Shown here piece after piece: positions 38,382 to 47,435 of a stretch of DNA of 64,000 bases (position 1 is the stretch's first letter; every line of letters begins with the position of its first letter). The notes beneath the pieces were generated by a model. That model had not been told where the DNA came from and did not search any database. It was given only the letters and a program-made list of their open reading frames with translations. The position numbers were made by a program, and so were the translations under genes. This DNA comes from Bradyrhizobium sp. BTAi1 (lineage in GTDB: Bacteria > Pseudomonadota > Alphaproteobacteria > Rhizobiales > Xanthobacteraceae): positions 8,017,501 to 8,081,500 of the forward strand of contig NC_009485.1 in the NCBI RefSeq assembly GCF_000015165.1. Direction: 5' to 3'.

Positions 38382-38691
38382 CGTTCGATTCGGGGCGCGC
38401 TGCACGTTTTGAGAGAAACGATCTGCGCTTTGGTTGCAGGAAACTCCCGGCGCCTGGCTGGGACATCACCATGGGCTGATGGCGTCAAATTTGACGAGCA
38501 CAGCGTTACAGCCACGTTAAGGCGGCCTGGCATTCGGCCCGATCTTCAGCTCGCGCCGTCGGCACGCTTAAGAATTCGATAGCCGCGGTCGGCATTCCAC
38601 ATCGATTAACCGCGGGCACAAAGCGAAATGGCCCGGACCAGAGGCCGGGCCATTCACAATGATCAATCGGCAATTCGCAGAACCGTTGGCG
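38382..38691. other. Intergenic region between two minus-strand genes
   Basis: 310 bases. It contains the terminator of the metalloprotease gene (38627-38654) and must hold the promoter of the GGDEF-EAL gene. A CGTTAAGGCGG stretch at about 38513 is the only AT-containing motif I note; no gene is seen. Confidence 0.45.
38627..38654 (-). terminator. Intrinsic terminator of the metalloprotease gene
   Basis: AATGGCCCGG and CCGGGCCATT form a perfect 10-base-pair stem with an 8-base loop, 37 bases after the stop on the minus strand. The minus-strand sequence after the stem reads TTTCGCTTTG, a weak T-rich tract. Confidence 0.6.
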
Positions 38692-39447
38692 TCAATCGTC
38701 GACGCCATAGCGGTGCAGATCATTCCCGCAGGTGTCGAGCCACTTTTTGGCACGGTCGACCGAGGAGCAGATCTTGCCACAGACCTTCCAGAACCTCGGC
38801 GAGTGGTTCATCTCGACCAGATGCGCGACCTCGTGGGCGGCGAGGTAGTCGAGCACGAAGGGCGGCGCCAGGATCAGGCGCCAGGAGAATGACAGCGAGC
38901 CGGCCGAGGTGCATGACCCCCAACGGCTCGACTGGTCGCGGATCGACAGCCGCTTCACCTTGACGCCGAGCTGATCGGCATAGGCATCGGCTGCCTTCTG
39001 AAGGTCGCGGCGGGCCTCGCGCTTGAGAAAGTCGAGCACACGGCGCTCGGTGTGCTCGATCCCACCGGCCACACAGAGGATCTTCTCACCGCTGTCGCGG
39101 GTCTCGGTCCAGACCGTGCCGCGCTCGCCGGCGCGATGAACGATCTTGTGTGGCACGCCGCGCAGCGGCACCAGCGTGCCCGGCAGGAACGGCGCTGCCT
39201 TGGGCAGACGACCGAGACGCGCCGCGATCCACGCACCGTGCCGTTGCGCGAAGTCTTTCGCTTCGACAATGGTGCCACGCGGCGGCATCGTCAGGATCGC
39301 TTCGCGATCCGACGGATGAATTCTCAGGGTATAACGTCGCGCACGACGGTGACGCCGCAATCTAATCGAGTAGATTTGCGAGCCATGCTTGACGAGAAGA
39401 CGCGAAGGTTCGGCGGGCCGCCGATAGAGTAGCGCGCGAGTGGCCAT
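38692..39447 (-). CDS. M48-type metal-dependent hydrolase, YgjP/SprT-like (DUF45)
   Basis: 251-residue putative zinc metallopeptidase. HEVAH at residues 205-209 (His205, Glu206, His209) is the HExxH motif, and His215 in MNHSPRFW is the likely third ligand, the YgjP arrangement. RWGSCTSAGSLSFSWRL precedes it as in the family. The N-terminal ~100 residues are basic (RLRRHRRARRYTLRIHP). The substrate is unknown; relatives sit near housekeeping genes. The start MATRALL at 39447 is preferred over upstream starts because the N-terminal extension there is not family-like. A terminator follows. Confidence 0.85.
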   Translation of the reverse strand: MATRALLYRRPAEPSRLLVKHGSQIYSIRLRRHRRARRYTLRIHPSDREAILTMPPRGTIVEAKDFAQRHGAWIAARLGRLPKAAPFLPGTLVPLRGVPHKIVHRAGERGTVWTETRDSGEKILCVAGGIEHTERRVLDFLKREARRDLQKAADAYADQLGVKVKRLSIRDQSSRWGSCTSAGSLSFSWRLILAPPFVLDYLAAHEVAHLVEMNHSPRFWKVCGKICSSVDRAKKWLDTCGNDLHRYGVDD

Positions 39448-39739
39448 TTCTGTCAGTCCGGGAGGGAAGAACTCGCCCGGATTTTGCCATATCCACCGCC
39501 AGGGAAAGCGGTCGGCGCAAAAACAAATCATTTGCCCAACATACAGGGGGCCCGCAGGTTCCGCCCCCTATCCGTTGGGGCTCGCGCGCCGCGCATGAGC
39601 TGAATTCAGATTCAAGAGCGTCGCTCAAGAAGCGACGCCACATTCACTGCTTGAGTCAGTCCGGAAATCAGGTTTCCAACGTCTCTTCAAGGAGTTACCG
39701 CGCAGCCGGATTCGGATGCGCGGTGAACGTTGTTGTCGC
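39448..39739. other. Intergenic region upstream of the metalloprotease gene
   Basis: 292 bases between the start of the metalloprotease gene and the end of phaZ. AGGGGGC (39545-39551) and GCCCCCT (39563-39569) could form a hairpin. No gene is seen. Confidence 0.4.
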
Positions 39740-41068
39740 TTATTCAGCCGCAATGGCGAGCAGCGACTTCGGATCGGCTGCCGACAGCATGAAATCATTG
39801 ATGCGGGGCACGATCTCCGACTTGAATCGCGAGCCGTTGAACACGCCGTAATGTCCGACACCCGGTTGCACGTAGTGAACCCGACGATGATCGGGAATCG
39901 ACGAGCACAAACCATGCGTCGCTTCGGTCTGGCCGAGACCGGAGATGTCGTCCTTCTCTCCTTCCACCGTCATCAACGCGACGCGCGTGACCTTCGACGG
40001 GTCGACGAGCACGCCGCGATGCGTCATCTCGCCCTTCGGCAGCGCGTGGCGGATGAACACCGTTTCCACTGTCTGCAAATAATATTCCGCGGCCAAGTCC
40101 ATGACGGCGAGATACTCGTCGTAGAAGTCGCGATGCTTGTCGACCTGGTCGCCGTCGCCCTTCACGAGGTTGGCGAACAGCGCCTTGTGGGCGTCGACAT
40201 GGCGGTCGAGGTTCATGCTGATGAACCCGTTCAGCTGCAGGAAGCCTGGATAGACATCGCGCATCACGCCGGGATGCGGGAACGGCACCTTGGTGATGAC
40301 GTGGTTGCGGAACCAGTCGATGCCGCGCTCCTGGGCGAGGTTGTTCACCGCCGTCGGATTGCGCCGCGTGTCGATCGGGCCGCCCATCAGGGTCATCGAG
40401 ATCGGTGCGAACGGATCGCGCTCGGCCTCCATGACGGACACGGCCGCCAGCACCGGCACCGCCGGCTGGCATACCGCCATCACGTGCATGTTGGTGCCGA
40501 GGAAGCGCAGCATCTCGATGACGTAATCGATGTAATCATCGAGATCGAAGCGGCCTTCGGCCAGCGGCACCATCCGCGCATCCGCCCAGTCGGTAATATA
40601 GACTTCATGGGTCGGCAGGAACGCCTCCACCGTGCCACGCAGCAGCGTCGCGTAGTGGCCGGACATCGGCGCCACGATCAGGAGCCGCGGCTGCGGCTCG
40701 CGCAGCGGGCGGATGTGCTTGCGGTCGAAATGGAGCAGGCGGCAGAACGGCTTTTCCCAGATCGCGCGGACCTCGACCGGCGTCCTGACGCCGTTCACCT
40801 CGGTCTCGTCGAGCCCCCATTCGGGCTTGCCGTAGCGGCGCGTGGTGCGTTCGAACAGCTCGCAGGCCGCGGCGATCGACTTGCCCATCTCGGTATGCGC
40901 CCAGGGATTGAGCGGATTCTGAAACAGGATCTTGGTGGCATCCGTGACAGCGCGCGCCGGATTGAGCGAGGCATGCGCCATTTCGTACATCCAGTACATC
41001 GGCGTCGTCAGGACCGGACTGCCTTCCGACGCCAGGGGCGGCGCACCGCCAAACTCACCTATCGGCAT
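39740..41068 (-). CDS. phaZ: Intracellular polyhydroxyalkanoate (PHB) depolymerase
   Basis: 442-residue alpha/beta hydrolase that mobilises stored PHB granules. The nucleophile is Cys200 in VCQPAVPVLA, the Cys-type lipase-box of intracellular PhaZ enzymes, rather than Ser. MYWMYEMAHASLNPAR at the N-terminus, DWADARMVPL and the C-terminal PGVGHYGVFNGSRF (with a probable catalytic His) match the family. There is no signal peptide, as expected for granule-bound cytoplasmic enzyme. It lies alone on the minus strand, 125 bases from the ABC-2 permease gene end. This is distinct from the PHB-depolymerase-like esterase at 52.6 kb, which uses Ser. Confidence 0.93.
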   Translation of the reverse strand: MPIGEFGGAPPLASEGSPVLTTPMYWMYEMAHASLNPARAVTDATKILFQNPLNPWAHTEMGKSIAAACELFERTTRRYGKPEWGLDETEVNGVRTPVEVRAIWEKPFCRLLHFDRKHIRPLREPQPRLLIVAPMSGHYATLLRGTVEAFLPTHEVYITDWADARMVPLAEGRFDLDDYIDYVIEMLRFLGTNMHVMAVCQPAVPVLAAVSVMEAERDPFAPISMTLMGGPIDTRRNPTAVNNLAQERGIDWFRNHVITKVPFPHPGVMRDVYPGFLQLNGFISMNLDRHVDAHKALFANLVKGDGDQVDKHRDFYDEYLAVMDLAAEYYLQTVETVFIRHALPKGEMTHRGVLVDPSKVTRVALMTVEGEKDDISGLGQTEATHGLCSSIPDHRRVHYVQPGVGHYGVFNGSRFKSEIVPRINDFMLSAADPKSLLAIAAE

Positions 41069-41193
41069 TCTCGTTCAACCCTCTCTGCAACGCAGCATAC
41101 TGCCGAATGCGTAATTAAGCGTCAATGCGGTGTTGTACGAGTTGGTGCCTCAAAGCAGCGAAATGAGCCCGAAAATCCACGGGAAAAAGCAAA

Positions 41194-42006
41194 TTATTCG
41201 CCCGATGACAGCAACGAGCCGGCACGGCGCGCGCTGCGCAAAAGGGCAATGAATGCCGCAAACGACGCCAATAGCAGGGCGGCATTGAGCCCGAGCGCGG
41301 TCAGCATCAGGTCGGAGCGGAACACGTGATCGGAGAGCAGCGCGCGCATGCCTTCGAACACGTAGGTCGGCGGCAGCGACCAGGCGACCCATTGCAGCCA
41401 GTGCGGCAGCACCTGCACCGGATAATACACGCAGGCCAGCGGCATCAGCGCAAACATCAGGGTCCAGACGATGCTCTCGGCGCCGAGCCCGTTGCGCAGC
41501 ACCAGGCCCGACACGAAGATGCCGACCGCCCAAGAGGTGAAGATCAGGTTGCAGAAGAACGCGACCAGCGGCAGGCCAAGGCTGTAGAAGTTGAAATCGA
41601 AGAACCAGACCGCGATCAGGGTCATCGGGATGATGCCGATGGCGAGCCGGATCAGGCTCATGGTCATCAACGCCAGCAGGAATTCGAGCGGGGTCAGCGG
41701 GCTCATCATCAGATTGCCGATGTTGCGCGCCCACATCTCCTCCAGGAAGGAGATCGAGAAGCCGAGCTGGCCGCGGAACAGGATGTCCCACAGGATCACG
41801 GCGCCGATCAGCGTGCCGCCCGCCCTGGCGAAGAACCCGGCATTGCTGGCGATATAGGTCTGCAGGAAGCCCCAGGTGATGATCTGCAGGGTTGGCCAGT
41901 ACATCAGCTCCAGGAGCCGCGGCCAGGACGACAGCAGGAGATACCAATAGCGCAGGACCATCGCGCCGATGCGATGCGGGGCGATGCGCAAGGACAGGTC
42001 GTTCAT
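41194..42006 (-). CDS. ABC-2 type transporter permease
   Basis: 270-residue inner-membrane protein with six hydrophobic helices in the ABC-2 exporter arrangement. FSISFLEEMWARNIGNLMMSPLTP and PLACVYYPVQVLPHWLQWV are typical in two blocks around residues 80-110 and 180-210. The start overlaps the ATPase stop by 4 bases (ATGA). Together they form a simple exporter of the DrrAB/NodIJ type; the cargo is unknown. NodJ-like function is possible but there are no nod genes nearby. Confidence 0.9.
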   Translation of the reverse strand: MNDLSLRIAPHRIGAMVLRYWYLLLSSWPRLLELMYWPTLQIITWGFLQTYIASNAGFFARAGGTLIGAVILWDILFRGQLGFSISFLEEMWARNIGNLMMSPLTPLEFLLALMTMSLIRLAIGIIPMTLIAVWFFDFNFYSLGLPLVAFFCNLIFTSWAVGIFVSGLVLRNGLGAESIVWTLMFALMPLACVYYPVQVLPHWLQWVAWSLPPTYVFEGMRALLSDHVFRSDLMLTALGLNAALLLASFAAFIALLRSARRAGSLLSSGE

Positions 42007-42794
42007 TGCGCCGCCTCCCGGTCGCGGCCGCGGGCGACGTCGAGGAAGACCTCTTCGAGCGTCGAGCGGTTGTAGCGCACCATGATCCCGGCCGGGCTGT
42101 CGTCGTCCTCGATGCGGCCGCGCTTCATGATGATGACGCGATCGCAGAGACGCTCGACCTCCAGCATGTTGTGCGACGCGAGCAGGATGGTCGCGCCGCG
42201 GCGCTCACGGTAGCGTTCGAGATGGCCCCGGACCCAATCCGCAGTGTCGGGGTCGAGTGAGGCCGTCGGCTCGTCCAGCAGCAGCAGTTCGGGGTCGTTG
42301 ATCAGCGCCTTGGCCAAGGCCACGCGCGTCTTTTGCCCCGCGGACAGCTTGCCGCTGGCCCGATCGATGAAGTCGGTCAGGTCGAGTTGCGACGCAAGCT
42401 CGGCGATGCGTTCCTTCAGATGATCGACCGCGTAGAGCCGGCCGAAGATGGTGAGGTTCTGGCGCACCGTGAGCCGCATCGGCATGTCGACATAGGGGCT
42501 CTCGAAATTCATCCGCCCCAGCACGGCCGCGCTCTCCTCCGGCATACTGTGACCGAGCACCTCGACCTGCCCCGAGGTCGGCTGCACCAGCCCCATGATC
42601 ATCGCGATCGTAGTGGTCTTGCCGGCGCCGTTGCCGCCGAGCAATCCGGTGATGCTGCCGCGGCGGATCGCAAAGGAGATGCCGTCGACCGCCGTCGCGG
42701 TCTTGTAGATCTTGGTCAGCCGCGCCACGGCGATCGCTGGCGAAGCGGGACCAGAAGCCGAGGCTGGAGGCAATGCTGCGTCATCTTGCGTCAT
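42003..42794 (-). CDS. ABC-2 type transporter ATP-binding protein
   Basis: 263-residue ATPase with Walker A GGNGAGKTT (residues ~54-62), a signature KLSAGQKTRVALAKAL in place of LSGGQ, and Walker B LLLLDEPTASLDPD. The signature has Ala for the first Gly, which also occurs in other DrrA-like exporters. The first ~25 residues are Ala/Pro/Ser-rich and disordered. The gene is coupled to its permease by a 4-base overlap and diverges from the RegS-like kinase gene. Confidence 0.9.
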   Translation of the reverse strand: MTQDDAALPPASASGPASPAIAVARLTKIYKTATAVDGISFAIRRGSITGLLGGNGAGKTTTIAMIMGLVQPTSGQVEVLGHSMPEESAAVLGRMNFESPYVDMPMRLTVRQNLTIFGRLYAVDHLKERIAELASQLDLTDFIDRASGKLSAGQKTRVALAKALINDPELLLLDEPTASLDPDTADWVRGHLERYRERRGATILLASHNMLEVERLCDRVIIMKRGRIEDDDSPAGIMVRYNRSTLEEVFLDVARGRDREAAQ

Positions 42795-42891
42795 GTCGGG
42801 AGTTCATTGAGGCATTGTGCCGCAAACCGCAACAGGCCACCAACGGCCGGCCCCATTTGTCGCCGCACATGCGCGGCATTAAGTTCCCACC

Positions 42892-44241
42892 ATGACCGAC
42901 ACGCTGATCATCGACACGCCCGACACCGACTATCGCCATCCGCGGCAGCGCGTCCGGCTCGACACCATTCTGCGGTTGCGCTGGCTGGCGGCCCTTGGGC
43001 AGCTGAGCGCGATCTTCATCGTCGTACAGGGTCTGGAGTTTGACCTGCCGGTGGTGCCCTGCCTCGCAGTGATCAGCGTGTCCGCGCTGCTCAATCTCGG
43101 CCTGCAGATCGCCTTCAACCCGATGCAGCTGTTGGAGCCGGCGCATGCCGGCGGCCTGCTCGCGCTCAATATCATCGAGCTGACGGTGCTGCTCTATCTG
43201 ACCGGCGGGCTGGAGAACCCGTTCTCCTATATGTTTCTGGCACCGGTGCTGATCTCGGCAACCGCCCTGCCCGTGCGCATGACGATCACGCTCGGCCTGC
43301 TTGCGGTCGCCTGCGCCACCGCCTTGTTCTTCATGCATCTGCCGCTGCCCTGGGAGGGCGAGGAGCCGCTGATCTTCCCGCCGATCTACCTGTTCGGCGT
43401 CTGGCTCTCGATCGCGCTCGCGATCGGCGTCACCAGCCTTTACGCGTTCCAGGTCACCGAAGAGGCGCGCAAGCTGTCGGACGCGCTGGCCGCCACCGAG
43501 CTGGTGCTGGCGCGCGAGCAGCATCTCACCCAGCTGGACGGGCTTGCGGCAGCCGCCGCGCATGAGCTCGGCACGCCGCTCGCCACCATCGTGCTGATCT
43601 CGCGCGAGCTGGAGCGGGCGCTGCAGGACAACAGCCAGGTGACCTCGGACATCAAGACGTTGCGCGAGCAGGCCCAACGGTGCCGTGACATTCTCGGCAA
43701 GATTACGCAGCTATCATCCACGGGATCGATGTTCGACCGCATGAAGCTGTCGACCCTGATCGAGGAGACAGTGGCGCCGCACCGCGATTTCGGCGTGGAC
43801 ATCAAGGTTCGCGTCGCGGTGACCGCGACCAGGGAACCGGTCGGCACCCGCAATCCGGCGATCCTCTATGGCGTTGGCAATATCCTGGAAAATGCCGTCG
43901 ACTTTGCGCGCGATTCCGTCGAGGTCAACGCTTGGTGGAACAACGAGACGGTCGAGCTCGTGATCTCGGACGACGGACCCGGCTTCGCGCCAGACATCCT
44001 CAAGCGCATCGGCGAGCCCTATCTGTCCCGTCGGCGCAGCACAGAGGACGCCCAAGGCGGCAACCAGGCCGGCGGCCTGGGTCTCGGCGTCTTCATCGCC
44101 CGCACCCTGCTGGAGCGCACCGGCGCAAAGGTCTCGTTTACCAATCGCACCTTCCCGGACCACGGCGCCGTGGTCCAGATCGCCTGGCCCCGCCGGCGGT
44201 TCGAGGCCAGCGAGGACGGCGATCAGACGGAGCCGGAATAG
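42892..44241 (+). CDS. regS: Redox-sensing histidine kinase RegB/RegS type
   Basis: 449-residue membrane sensor kinase. Six hydrophobic helices precede the kinase. GGLENPFSYMFLAP at residue 105 onward matches the ubiquinone-binding loop GGxxNPF of RegB. The phospho-acceptor is His224 in AAAHELGTPLATI, and Cys264 in QRCRDIL is placed as the redox-active Cys265 of Rhodobacter RegB. The ATPase has N-box NILENAVDFA and DDGPGF. It would respond to redox state and phosphorylate the response regulator encoded 164 bases downstream. In Bradyrhizobium the RegSR pair controls nifA and respiration genes. Confidence 0.9.
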   Translation: MTDTLIIDTPDTDYRHPRQRVRLDTILRLRWLAALGQLSAIFIVVQGLEFDLPVVPCLAVISVSALLNLGLQIAFNPMQLLEPAHAGGLLALNIIELTVLLYLTGGLENPFSYMFLAPVLISATALPVRMTITLGLLAVACATALFFMHLPLPWEGEEPLIFPPIYLFGVWLSIALAIGVTSLYAFQVTEEARKLSDALAATELVLAREQHLTQLDGLAAAAAHELGTPLATIVLISRELERALQDNSQVTSDIKTLREQAQRCRDILGKITQLSSTGSMFDRMKLSTLIEETVAPHRDFGVDIKVRVAVTATREPVGTRNPAILYGVGNILENAVDFARDSVEVNAWWNNETVELVISDDGPGFAPDILKRIGEPYLSRRRSTEDAQGGNQAGGLGLGVFIARTLLERTGAKVSFTNRTFPDHGAVVQIAWPRRRFEASEDGDQTEPE

Positions 44242-44405
44242 CGCCCTCCGCGTCGAACCGATGCATCGCGGCTGGCATACAGAGCATCGCGATGCGCGGC
44301 GTCACGCCGCAGACTGCGGCAAGGCGCGATCTTGGCAGCGGCTGCCCGGCAGACCATATGATGCTGGAACAGATCGTCTCGCAACATCGAGCCTTCTCGA
44401 GGAAT

Positions 44406-44966
44406 ATGACCGTGGGCGCCATCGCCGAACTGACGAACCACCCGGACCGCTCTCTTCTGATCGTCGAGGACGACAAGCCGTTCCTGGAGCGGCTGTCGCG
44501 CGCCATGGAGAGCCGCGGCTTTACCGTCACGTCCTGCGATAGCGTGGCCGAGGGCATTTCGCAGATTGGCAAGGCCGCCCCTGCCTTCGCGGTCGTCGAT
44601 CTCCGGCTGGGCGACGGCAACGGCCTCGACGTGGTATCGGCGCTGAAGCGCAAGCGCCCCGATGCCCGCGCCATCGTGCTGACCGGCTATGGCAACATCG
44701 CCACGGCCGTCACCGCGGTGAAGATGGGCGCCGTGGACTATCTCGCCAAGCCGGCCGATGCTGACGACGTCGTCGCCGCGCTGCTGGCGACCACCAGCGA
44801 GAAGTCCGAGCTGCCGCAGAACCCGATGTCGGCCGACCGCGTGCGCTGGGAGCACATCCAGCGCATCTATGAGATGTGCAACCGCAACGTCTCGGAAACG
44901 GCCCGCCGGCTCAACATGCACCGCCGGACGTTGCAGCGCATCCTCGCCAAGCGCGCGCCGAAATAA
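44406..44966 (+). CDS. regR: Response regulator RegA/RegR type
   Basis: 186-residue DNA-binding response regulator. The receiver domain has the acid pocket EDD (21-23) and phospho-acceptor Asp65 in FAVVDLRLGDGNG. The C-terminal Fis-type helix-turn-helix VSETARRLNMHRRTLQRIL matches RegA/PrrA/ActR. The chosen ATG at 44406 gives the normal RegA length; GAGGA is only 3 bases before it, and an upstream start at 44358 would add 16 residues. Partner of the kinase upstream. Confidence 0.92.
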   Translation: MTVGAIAELTNHPDRSLLIVEDDKPFLERLSRAMESRGFTVTSCDSVAEGISQIGKAAPAFAVVDLRLGDGNGLDVVSALKRKRPDARAIVLTGYGNIATAVTAVKMGAVDYLAKPADADDVVAALLATTSEKSELPQNPMSADRVRWEHIQRIYEMCNRNVSETARRLNMHRRTLQRILAKRAPK

Positions 44967-45227
44967 GCCCTCCGTCCGGCTCTCTGACTACGGCGCAGCG
45001 AAACCGCGCCGTAGTCCCATACCACGACGACTCGCCATCAAGCTGTCGGCAGCCTTCTTCCCCCACCCGCGTTGCATCCATCCAACACGGCGCGCGAGTC
45101 ACACGCGCTGGCGGCATCATCTGGCCGTCTGTTCGGAGCGCCGCCAAGCAGCGATGGGGAGCGCACGCACAACAGGGTGGCAGACGATGTTGCGCTCTCG
45201 TCTCAACCGATTCCGCGCAGCCCCCGA

Positions 45228-46142
45228 TCAATGACCATCGGGTGGCAATGGATGCTCGAATGCTCGGACGAGTTCCAACAACAAGGGATCGCGATTATCG
45301 GCGCTCCACACCAACTGAAGCTCGAACGGCATATCGAGTTCGGGTATCTTGCGCAGCACAATTTCGTTCTGATGATATCGCGCAAAGGTTTCCGGTACGA
45401 TAGCGAAGCCCAGTCCGGCAGCGACCAGTCCCAGCAGGGTAGCGCTATCGGACGCAGTCGCGGCACTTTCGGCCGGCTCGATACCGGCTTGCGCGAATTT
45501 CCGCATCAACGAATCGTAGTGCGCTGGCGATCTATCGCGTGGAAAAGTCAGAAACGTCTGCCCGGCGAAATCTCGCAGGCGAGGGTTGCGACTGGACGCG
45601 AGTGAGGATTTGCGGGGGATGGCAATCGCCATTTTTTCGCTGTGGATCACGATACCGCGCAGGGAGGGGTCCTGCGGTGAACGCCACGCGAGGCACCCTG
45701 CATCCAGCCGACCGCACTTGATCAGCTCGATCTGTTCCCCGGAAAGGCACGACACGAACTCAAATCTGACCTCACGCTGGTTCGAGGCAAGACCCGACAC
45801 GGCCCCGGTGATTCCTGGCAGCCAACCGTAGCCGGGGATGACACCAATTCTGAGCCGCCCGATCGTGCCAGCAAATGCCTGCGCCACTTCGGATCTCATC
45901 TGATCGGCCTGCGCGACCAACACGCGCGCCCGCACCTCCAACTCGCGGCCGAAGCGGGTCAGACTGACGCCACGCGACAGACGATTGAACAGCCTTGCCC
46001 CCATTTCGGCTTCCATCGTCGAAATTTGACGTGACAGCGCCGGCTGGGCGATGTTCAGGACCCGCGCCGCTGCGGCCACACTCCGATGGTCCACAACACA
46101 CAGAAAGAAGCGCAGCTGTCTCAGCTCCACTGATATACCCAT
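45228..46142 (-). CDS. LysR family transcriptional regulator
   Basis: 304-residue LysR-type regulator. The N-terminal winged HTH (residues ~4-65; VAAAARVLNIAQPALSRQI) is followed by the LysR substrate-binding domain. It diverges from a deacylase gene and an ammonia-lyase gene across a short region, and LysR proteins commonly control a divergent target, so it probably regulates that pair. Only about 88 bases separate the two start codons, so operator and promoters must overlap. The effector is unknown; an amino-acid-like inducer fits the neighbours. Confidence 0.9.
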   Translation of the reverse strand: MGISVELRQLRFFLCVVDHRSVAAAARVLNIAQPALSRQISTMEAEMGARLFNRLSRGVSLTRFGRELEVRARVLVAQADQMRSEVAQAFAGTIGRLRIGVIPGYGWLPGITGAVSGLASNQREVRFEFVSCLSGEQIELIKCGRLDAGCLAWRSPQDPSLRGIVIHSEKMAIAIPRKSSLASSRNPRLRDFAGQTFLTFPRDRSPAHYDSLMRKFAQAGIEPAESAATASDSATLLGLVAAGLGFAIVPETFARYHQNEIVLRKIPELDMPFELQLVWSADNRDPLLLELVRAFEHPLPPDGH

Positions 46143-46230
46143 TCAGCATGGATCGATATCCGAACATAGTATTTGTCTGAGTTCGGCGTCCATTCGATTG
46201 TTGCTTCGTCTTGAAATAGAGGACGATCGG

Positions 46231-47319
46231 ATGCTGGATACGCATAGGTCCATCTCGGGGACGTCGGCTCCTATGCCGCTGCGCGACCGCAGCGTCCCCC
46301 ACATCCCGGCATCGAACGGGAACTGCAAAACCTATTTCTCCGACGTCGACCTCGACGGGCCGGGGCGCAGTGTCGGCTTCCTCTATATTCCCCAGTCACC
46401 TGACCATGATGCATGGGGCACGGTGCGCATTCCGCTCGCCGTGGTCGCCAACGGCACCGGACCGACGGTCATCGTCGAGGCCGGCAACCACGGCGACGAG
46501 TACGAGGGGCAGATTATTGTTGGAGAACTGATACGCTCACTTGCTCCCTCCCAGGTTCAGGGTCGCTTGATTCTTGTTCCCTCCGTCAACATCCCGGCAT
46601 CGACGGCAGGCAAGCGAACTTCGCCGGATGACGGGCTGAATCTCAATCGTGTTTTTCCTGGCGATCACGCTGGGTCGATCACCCAGCAGATCGCGGCCTT
46701 CTTCAGCGACGAGTTGCTCTCACGCGCCGACGCCTTCCTCAGTCTGCATTCCGGCGGGAGCTCGCTCGACATTGTGCCGAGCGCGCTCGTTCAACCGGCG
46801 CAGGACCCTTTTCAACAACAGCGCAATCTCGACGCGGTGCTTGCCTTTGGCGCGTCCATCAACGTGCAGCTCAACAACCTCGGCGACACGAGGACCTGCG
46901 TCGCTTCCGCTGTTGCGGCTGGACTGACTTGCGTCAGCACGGAAATGGCAGGCCGCGGGACGGTCGATCGTGATGCGCTCGCGCTTTGCCGGCGAGGTGT
47001 TTTCAAAGTTCTGCAGCATTGGGGCGTGCTCGATTCCGGATTGGACCTCCCCCGACCGGAGGCGCGCACCCTTCATCGGGTGCTCGGGCCGCAATCCTAC
47101 ATCATCGCCGGAGAGGATGGCGTCTTTGAGGGTCTGCACCATCCTGGTGAGCCCGTCTGCGCCGGTGAAACCGCCGGACGCATTCATTTCCTGACCGATC
47201 CGCGCAAGCTGCCAGTCGTACTCACCTACACAGCCGACGGGATCGTCTTCGCCCGCCGACAGCCAGGGCGAGTGCGGCCAGGCAACGTCTGCGCGGTCGT
47301 CGCTACGCCCGACAGCTGA
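46231..47319 (+). CDS. Succinylglutamate desuccinylase/aspartoacylase family deacylase (DoeB-like)
   Basis: 362-residue zinc-dependent M14-like deacylase. The zinc ligands are probably His87 and Glu90 in EAGNHGDEYEG and His173 in SLHSGG; NLNRVFPG follows the pattern. The overall layout (GRSVGFLYIP, AWGTVRIPL, GKRTSPDDG) resembles DoeB, which deacetylates N-acetyl-diaminobutyrate in ectoine catabolism. AGAGGA lies 8 bases before the ATG at 46231. It diverges from the LysR gene and is 117 bases before an ammonia-lyase gene. The actual substrate is probably an N-acyl amino acid, but DoeB activity is not shown. Confidence 0.82.
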   Translation: MLDTHRSISGTSAPMPLRDRSVPHIPASNGNCKTYFSDVDLDGPGRSVGFLYIPQSPDHDAWGTVRIPLAVVANGTGPTVIVEAGNHGDEYEGQIIVGELIRSLAPSQVQGRLILVPSVNIPASTAGKRTSPDDGLNLNRVFPGDHAGSITQQIAAFFSDELLSRADAFLSLHSGGSSLDIVPSALVQPAQDPFQQQRNLDAVLAFGASINVQLNNLGDTRTCVASAVAAGLTCVSTEMAGRGTVDRDALALCRRGVFKVLQHWGVLDSGLDLPRPEARTLHRVLGPQSYIIAGEDGVFEGLHHPGEPVCAGETAGRIHFLTDPRKLPVVLTYTADGIVFARRQPGRVRPGNVCAVVATPDS

Positions 47320-47435
47320 TCGAGCAATGACCTGAGTTGAGGACGCATCGAGCAGAGGGCGGGCGGATCGCAACGAGAGACGGCGGAGATCCACCGAGCA
47401 GCGTCCCCTCCGCAGCCTATGGAGATAAGCGCATC

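Noticed and set aside
39716..41329. 537-codon plus-strand frame opposite phaZ
   Set aside because: Shadow of phaZ: composition is His/Arg-rich and motif-free, while phaZ has its Cys lipase-box and family motifs.
41194..42794. nodIJ nodulation exporter
   Set aside because: ABC-2 architecture fits, but there are no nod genes, and DrrAB-type exporters look the same at this level.
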